43,402 nucleotides of DNA from SIG607 sp045655165. Its GTDB lineage: Bacteria; Bacillota; Clostridia; Oscillospirales; Acutalibacteraceae. The translations under genes and the position numbers were made by a program. Location of the stretch: positions 1 through 43,402 of the forward strand of contig JAZOOT010000059.1 in the NCBI GenBank assembly GCA_045655165.1, in the 5' to 3' direction. The notes beneath the pieces were generated by a model. That model saw nothing but the letters and a program-made list of their open reading frames with translations. It searched no databases and was not told the DNA's origin. Positions 41,486-43,402 of the stretch are shown one piece after another; within the stretch, counting starts at the first letter, position 1; every line of letters starts with the position of its first letter.

Positions 41486-41536
41486 TTGACAAAATTTAAA
41501 ATTTACAGTATCATTGTATTAACACAATAATACAAT
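41486..41536 (+). promoter_or_regulatory. Promoter with palindromic operator for GntR-ABC operon
   Basis: TTGACA (41486-41491), 17-bp spacer, TATCAT (41509-41514). A perfect 9-bp inverted repeat ATTGTATTA (41513-41521) / TAATACAAT (41528-41536) with a 6-nt centre overlaps the -10 end and the start site. This is the expected place for autorepression by the YtrA-type regulator encoded next. Confidence 0.88.
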
Positions 41537-41548
41537 GGGCGGTAAAAA

Positions 41549-41914
41549 ATGAAATTAGATTTTGATAATAATATTCCAATTTATCTTCAGTTGTTTGAAC
41601 AACTTAAAAAAGATATTATATCGGGTAAAATTTCGGCGGGGGAGCGTTTGCCTTCGGTAAGGGATTTAGCTTTTGAATTTAAGGTAAACCCCAACACCGC
41701 ACAAAAAGCGCTTGTTGAACTTGAAAACATTGGGCTTGTGTTTACCGAACGCACTAACGGTAAGTTTGTAACAAACAATACTGCACTTATTGAAAAGTAC
41801 AAACAAGAATATGCAAATGAAATAACACAAAAGTATATAGAAACAATGGGGAATATAGGTATTAGCAAAAACGAACTATTATTCATTATTAAAGAATTTG
41901 GAGGAAACGAATAA
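41549..41914 (+). CDS. GntR-family repressor, YtrA type
   Basis: The 121-residue protein has the GntR winged helix (IPIYLQLFEQLKKDIISGKI, then GERLPSVRDLAFEFKVNPNT) followed by only a short helical tail (~75-120). This is the YtrA subfamily architecture. Such repressors usually control an ABC transporter encoded in the same operon and respond to envelope stress. The ATG follows GGGCGG; the gene's stop overlaps the ATPase start by one base. The palindrome just upstream is its likely operator. Confidence 0.93.
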   Translation: MKLDFDNNIPIYLQLFEQLKKDIISGKISAGERLPSVRDLAFEFKVNPNTAQKALVELENIGLVFTERTNGKFVTNNTALIEKYKQEYANEITQKYIETMGNIGISKNELLFIIKEFGGNE

Positions 41915-42609
41915 TGGAATTATTACAATGTATAGGTTTAAATAAAAGCTTTGGCGAAAAGCCAATACTTAAAAATATAAATTTAACAATACCGCGCGGT
42001 AAAATAATTGGGCTTTTGGGTAAAAACGGTTCGGGTAAATCTACCCTTATAAAACTTATAAACGACCTTTTAACCGTAACTTCGGGCGAAATTCTTATAA
42101 ACGGCAAACCTGTTGGGGTGGAAAGTAAAAAAATTATTGCTTATTTACCCGAACGCACCTATCTTGAAAAGGGTATGACCGTAGAAAAAACCGTGCAGTA
42201 TTTTGCCGAGTTTTATGATAATTTTGATAGTGAAAAGGCATATAAACTGTTAAGTGATTTAGGACTTGATACAAAACAAAAACTTGCCAAAATGAGCAAA
42301 GGTATGCAGGAAAAGGTGCAACTTGTGCTCGTTATGAGCCGTAAAGCCGACCTTTATATTCTTGATGAGCCGCTTGGCGGAGTTGACCCTGCCACAAGGG
42401 ACTATATTTTAGACACAATTCTTACTAATTTTAACGAAGGCGCCAGTGTAATTATTTCAACCCACCTTATAAGCGACATTGAACGCATATTAGATAACGT
42501 TATTTTTATAGAAAACGGTGAAATTATATTAACAGCCGAAGCCGATGAATTAAGAAACCGTGAAGACGCTTCTATTGATGAAATTTTTAGGAGGATGTTT
42601 AAATGTTAA
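41914..42609 (+). CDS. ABC transporter ATPase (YtrB-like)
   Basis: The 231-residue ATPase has Walker A GKNGSGKST, Walker B LYILDEPLGGVD and H-loop STHL. The signature is MSKGMQEKV rather than LSGGQ, as is common in the short ATPases of YtrA-controlled operons. It pairs with the permease gene that starts within its last codons (42603). Confidence 0.93.
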   Translation: MELLQCIGLNKSFGEKPILKNINLTIPRGKIIGLLGKNGSGKSTLIKLINDLLTVTSGEILINGKPVGVESKKIIAYLPERTYLEKGMTVEKTVQYFAEFYDNFDSEKAYKLLSDLGLDTKQKLAKMSKGMQEKVQLVLVMSRKADLYILDEPLGGVDPATRDYILDTILTNFNEGASVIISTHLISDIERILDNVIFIENGEIILTAEADELRNREDASIDEIFRRMFKC

Positions 42610-43394
42610 AGAAACTTCTTAAATACGACCTTAAAAATATTTTTAAGTTGCTTATAATTTTTTATATATTGGCTATGCTTTTTGGCGTATTAACAAGGGT
42701 GTTTTTCAGTTTTAAAAACTCTTTAGTGTTAGAAATTTTAGGCGAAATTGCACAGGGCGCCGCAATTTCTATGATGTGCAGTACGCTAATAAATACCATA
42801 ATGCGTATGTGGGTAAGATTTAAAAGTCATTTTTATTCCGATGAAGCTTACCTTACACACACCTTACCCGTACACAAAAGCACCCAATATTTATCAAAAA
42901 TTTTAACAACAGTAATAACCCTTTTTGTAAGTTTTGCGGTGGTTTGCTTGGTGTTGTTTATTGCCTATTATTCAAAGGAAAACCTGCTGTTTTTTAAAAA
43001 CCTTTTATTGCCTTTGGCTGAAATTTACGATAGCACAATGATTGGCATTATTCTTTTGCTTGTATTTGTTTTCTTTTTAGAGTTTTTAAATATTTTACAG
43101 TGCGGTTTTACCGGAATAATATTGGGGCAAAGAAAAAACAATGCCAAAACCGGCTTTTCGGTATTGTTTGGTGCCGTAGCATTTATGGTTAGCCAAACCA
43201 TAATAGTTATGCTACTCTTCTTAATAGCGCTTTTTAATAAAGATTTTATGAATCTTTTTGTAACAAACACTGTGCCAACCGTTCAAACGCTAAAGAGTAT
43301 GATTTATATAGCAATTTTCGGATATACTTTGGTATCACTAATTATTTGCTGCGTAAACATAAAACTTTTCAAAAAAGGCGTAAACGTAGATTAA
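42603..43394 (+). CDS. ABC transporter permease of the GntR operon
   Basis: The 263-residue protein has six predicted membrane helices (~17-38, ~50-70, ~98-122, ~140-162, ~182-208, ~232-252) and no large outer domain. It belongs to the ABC-2 type by context and topology. The cytosolic segment FYSDEAYLTHTLPVHKSTQY is a familiar feature of these permeases. It overlaps the ATPase gene and its stop lies 8 bp before the window end. Export of an antibiotic or lipid is possible, but the substrate is not known. Confidence 0.9.
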   Translation: MLKKLLKYDLKNIFKLLIIFYILAMLFGVLTRVFFSFKNSLVLEILGEIAQGAAISMMCSTLINTIMRMWVRFKSHFYSDEAYLTHTLPVHKSTQYLSKILTTVITLFVSFAVVCLVLFIAYYSKENLLFFKNLLLPLAEIYDSTMIGIILLLVFVFFLEFLNILQCGFTGIILGQRKNNAKTGFSVLFGAVAFMVSQTIIVMLLFLIALFNKDFMNLFVTNTVPTVQTLKSMIYIAIFGYTLVSLIICCVNIKLFKKGVNVD

Positions 43395-43402
43395 AAAAAG
43401 CA

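Overview
The window reads as chromosomal DNA of a low-GC, Gram-positive, anaerobic spore-former of the class Clostridia, most like an uncultured gut member of Oscillospirales. Evidence: the sporulation/germination genes gpr and spoIIP, a T-box leader in front of thrS, a DUF951 gene before prfA, a Gram-positive rpmH-rnpA-yidD-yidC-jag cluster, an RnfC/RnfD-type pair and A+T-rich intergenic DNA. The left edge looks like a contig end. Bases 1-157 are not genomic: they consist of a complete DNBSEQ/MGI library adapter with its 10-nt barcode (74-157) plus a 74-bp duplicate of real sequence.

Layout. (1) 158-2409: probable right end of a prophage or integrated element: a 5'-truncated endolysin amidase, an ImmA/IrrE-type metallopeptidase, a two-helix membrane protein, two terminators and an 11-bp repeat cluster. 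It abuts the 3' end of an initiator tRNA-fMet gene (2410-2485, minus), a plausible integration site. (2) 2593-4858: an orphan RnfC/RnfD-like pair with altered cofactor motifs. (3) 4894-5475: yfbR 5'-deoxynucleotidase (minus). Behind its promoter lies a very compact ~195-bp array of six perfect hairpins arranged as two cloverleaves. (4) 5761-8382: a large YfhO-type membrane protein. (5) 8497-11095: rpmH, rnpA, yidD, yidC and jag, without dnaA or mnmEG alongside. (6) 11237-13676: rpsT (minus), gpr, spoIIP and a small membrane protein whose codons form the terminator of the opposing gene. (7) 13662-24085, all minus: trkA-trkH-PAP2-EamA-uxaC, then T-box-thrS-gdhA-znuA. (8) 24190-27643, minus: a YhaO/YhaN (Mre11/Rad50-like) pair. 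(9) 27792-37059, plus: a compact operon DUF951-prfA-tsaC-coaE-M18 peptidase-ABC-DUF1854-ABC. (10) 37185-41439: a MacB/FtsX-type permease with its ATPase and a two-component system. (11) 41549-43394: a YtrA-type GntR repressor with a clear operator, followed by an ABC ATPase and permease.

How it works together. Most of the window is housekeeping: translation (L34, S20, RF1, ThrRS, t6A synthesis), RNase P, membrane protein insertion, CoA synthesis, potassium uptake and ammonium assimilation. The less ordinary parts are the DUF1854 transporter system, in which both ABC half-transporters carry extra N-terminal domains and zinc ribbons; the RnfC/D pair lacking its usual partners and motifs; the multi-hairpin element at 5521-5715; and the peptidase/membrane-protein cassette at the prophage end. 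All functional statements come from reading motifs and context; no database search was run.
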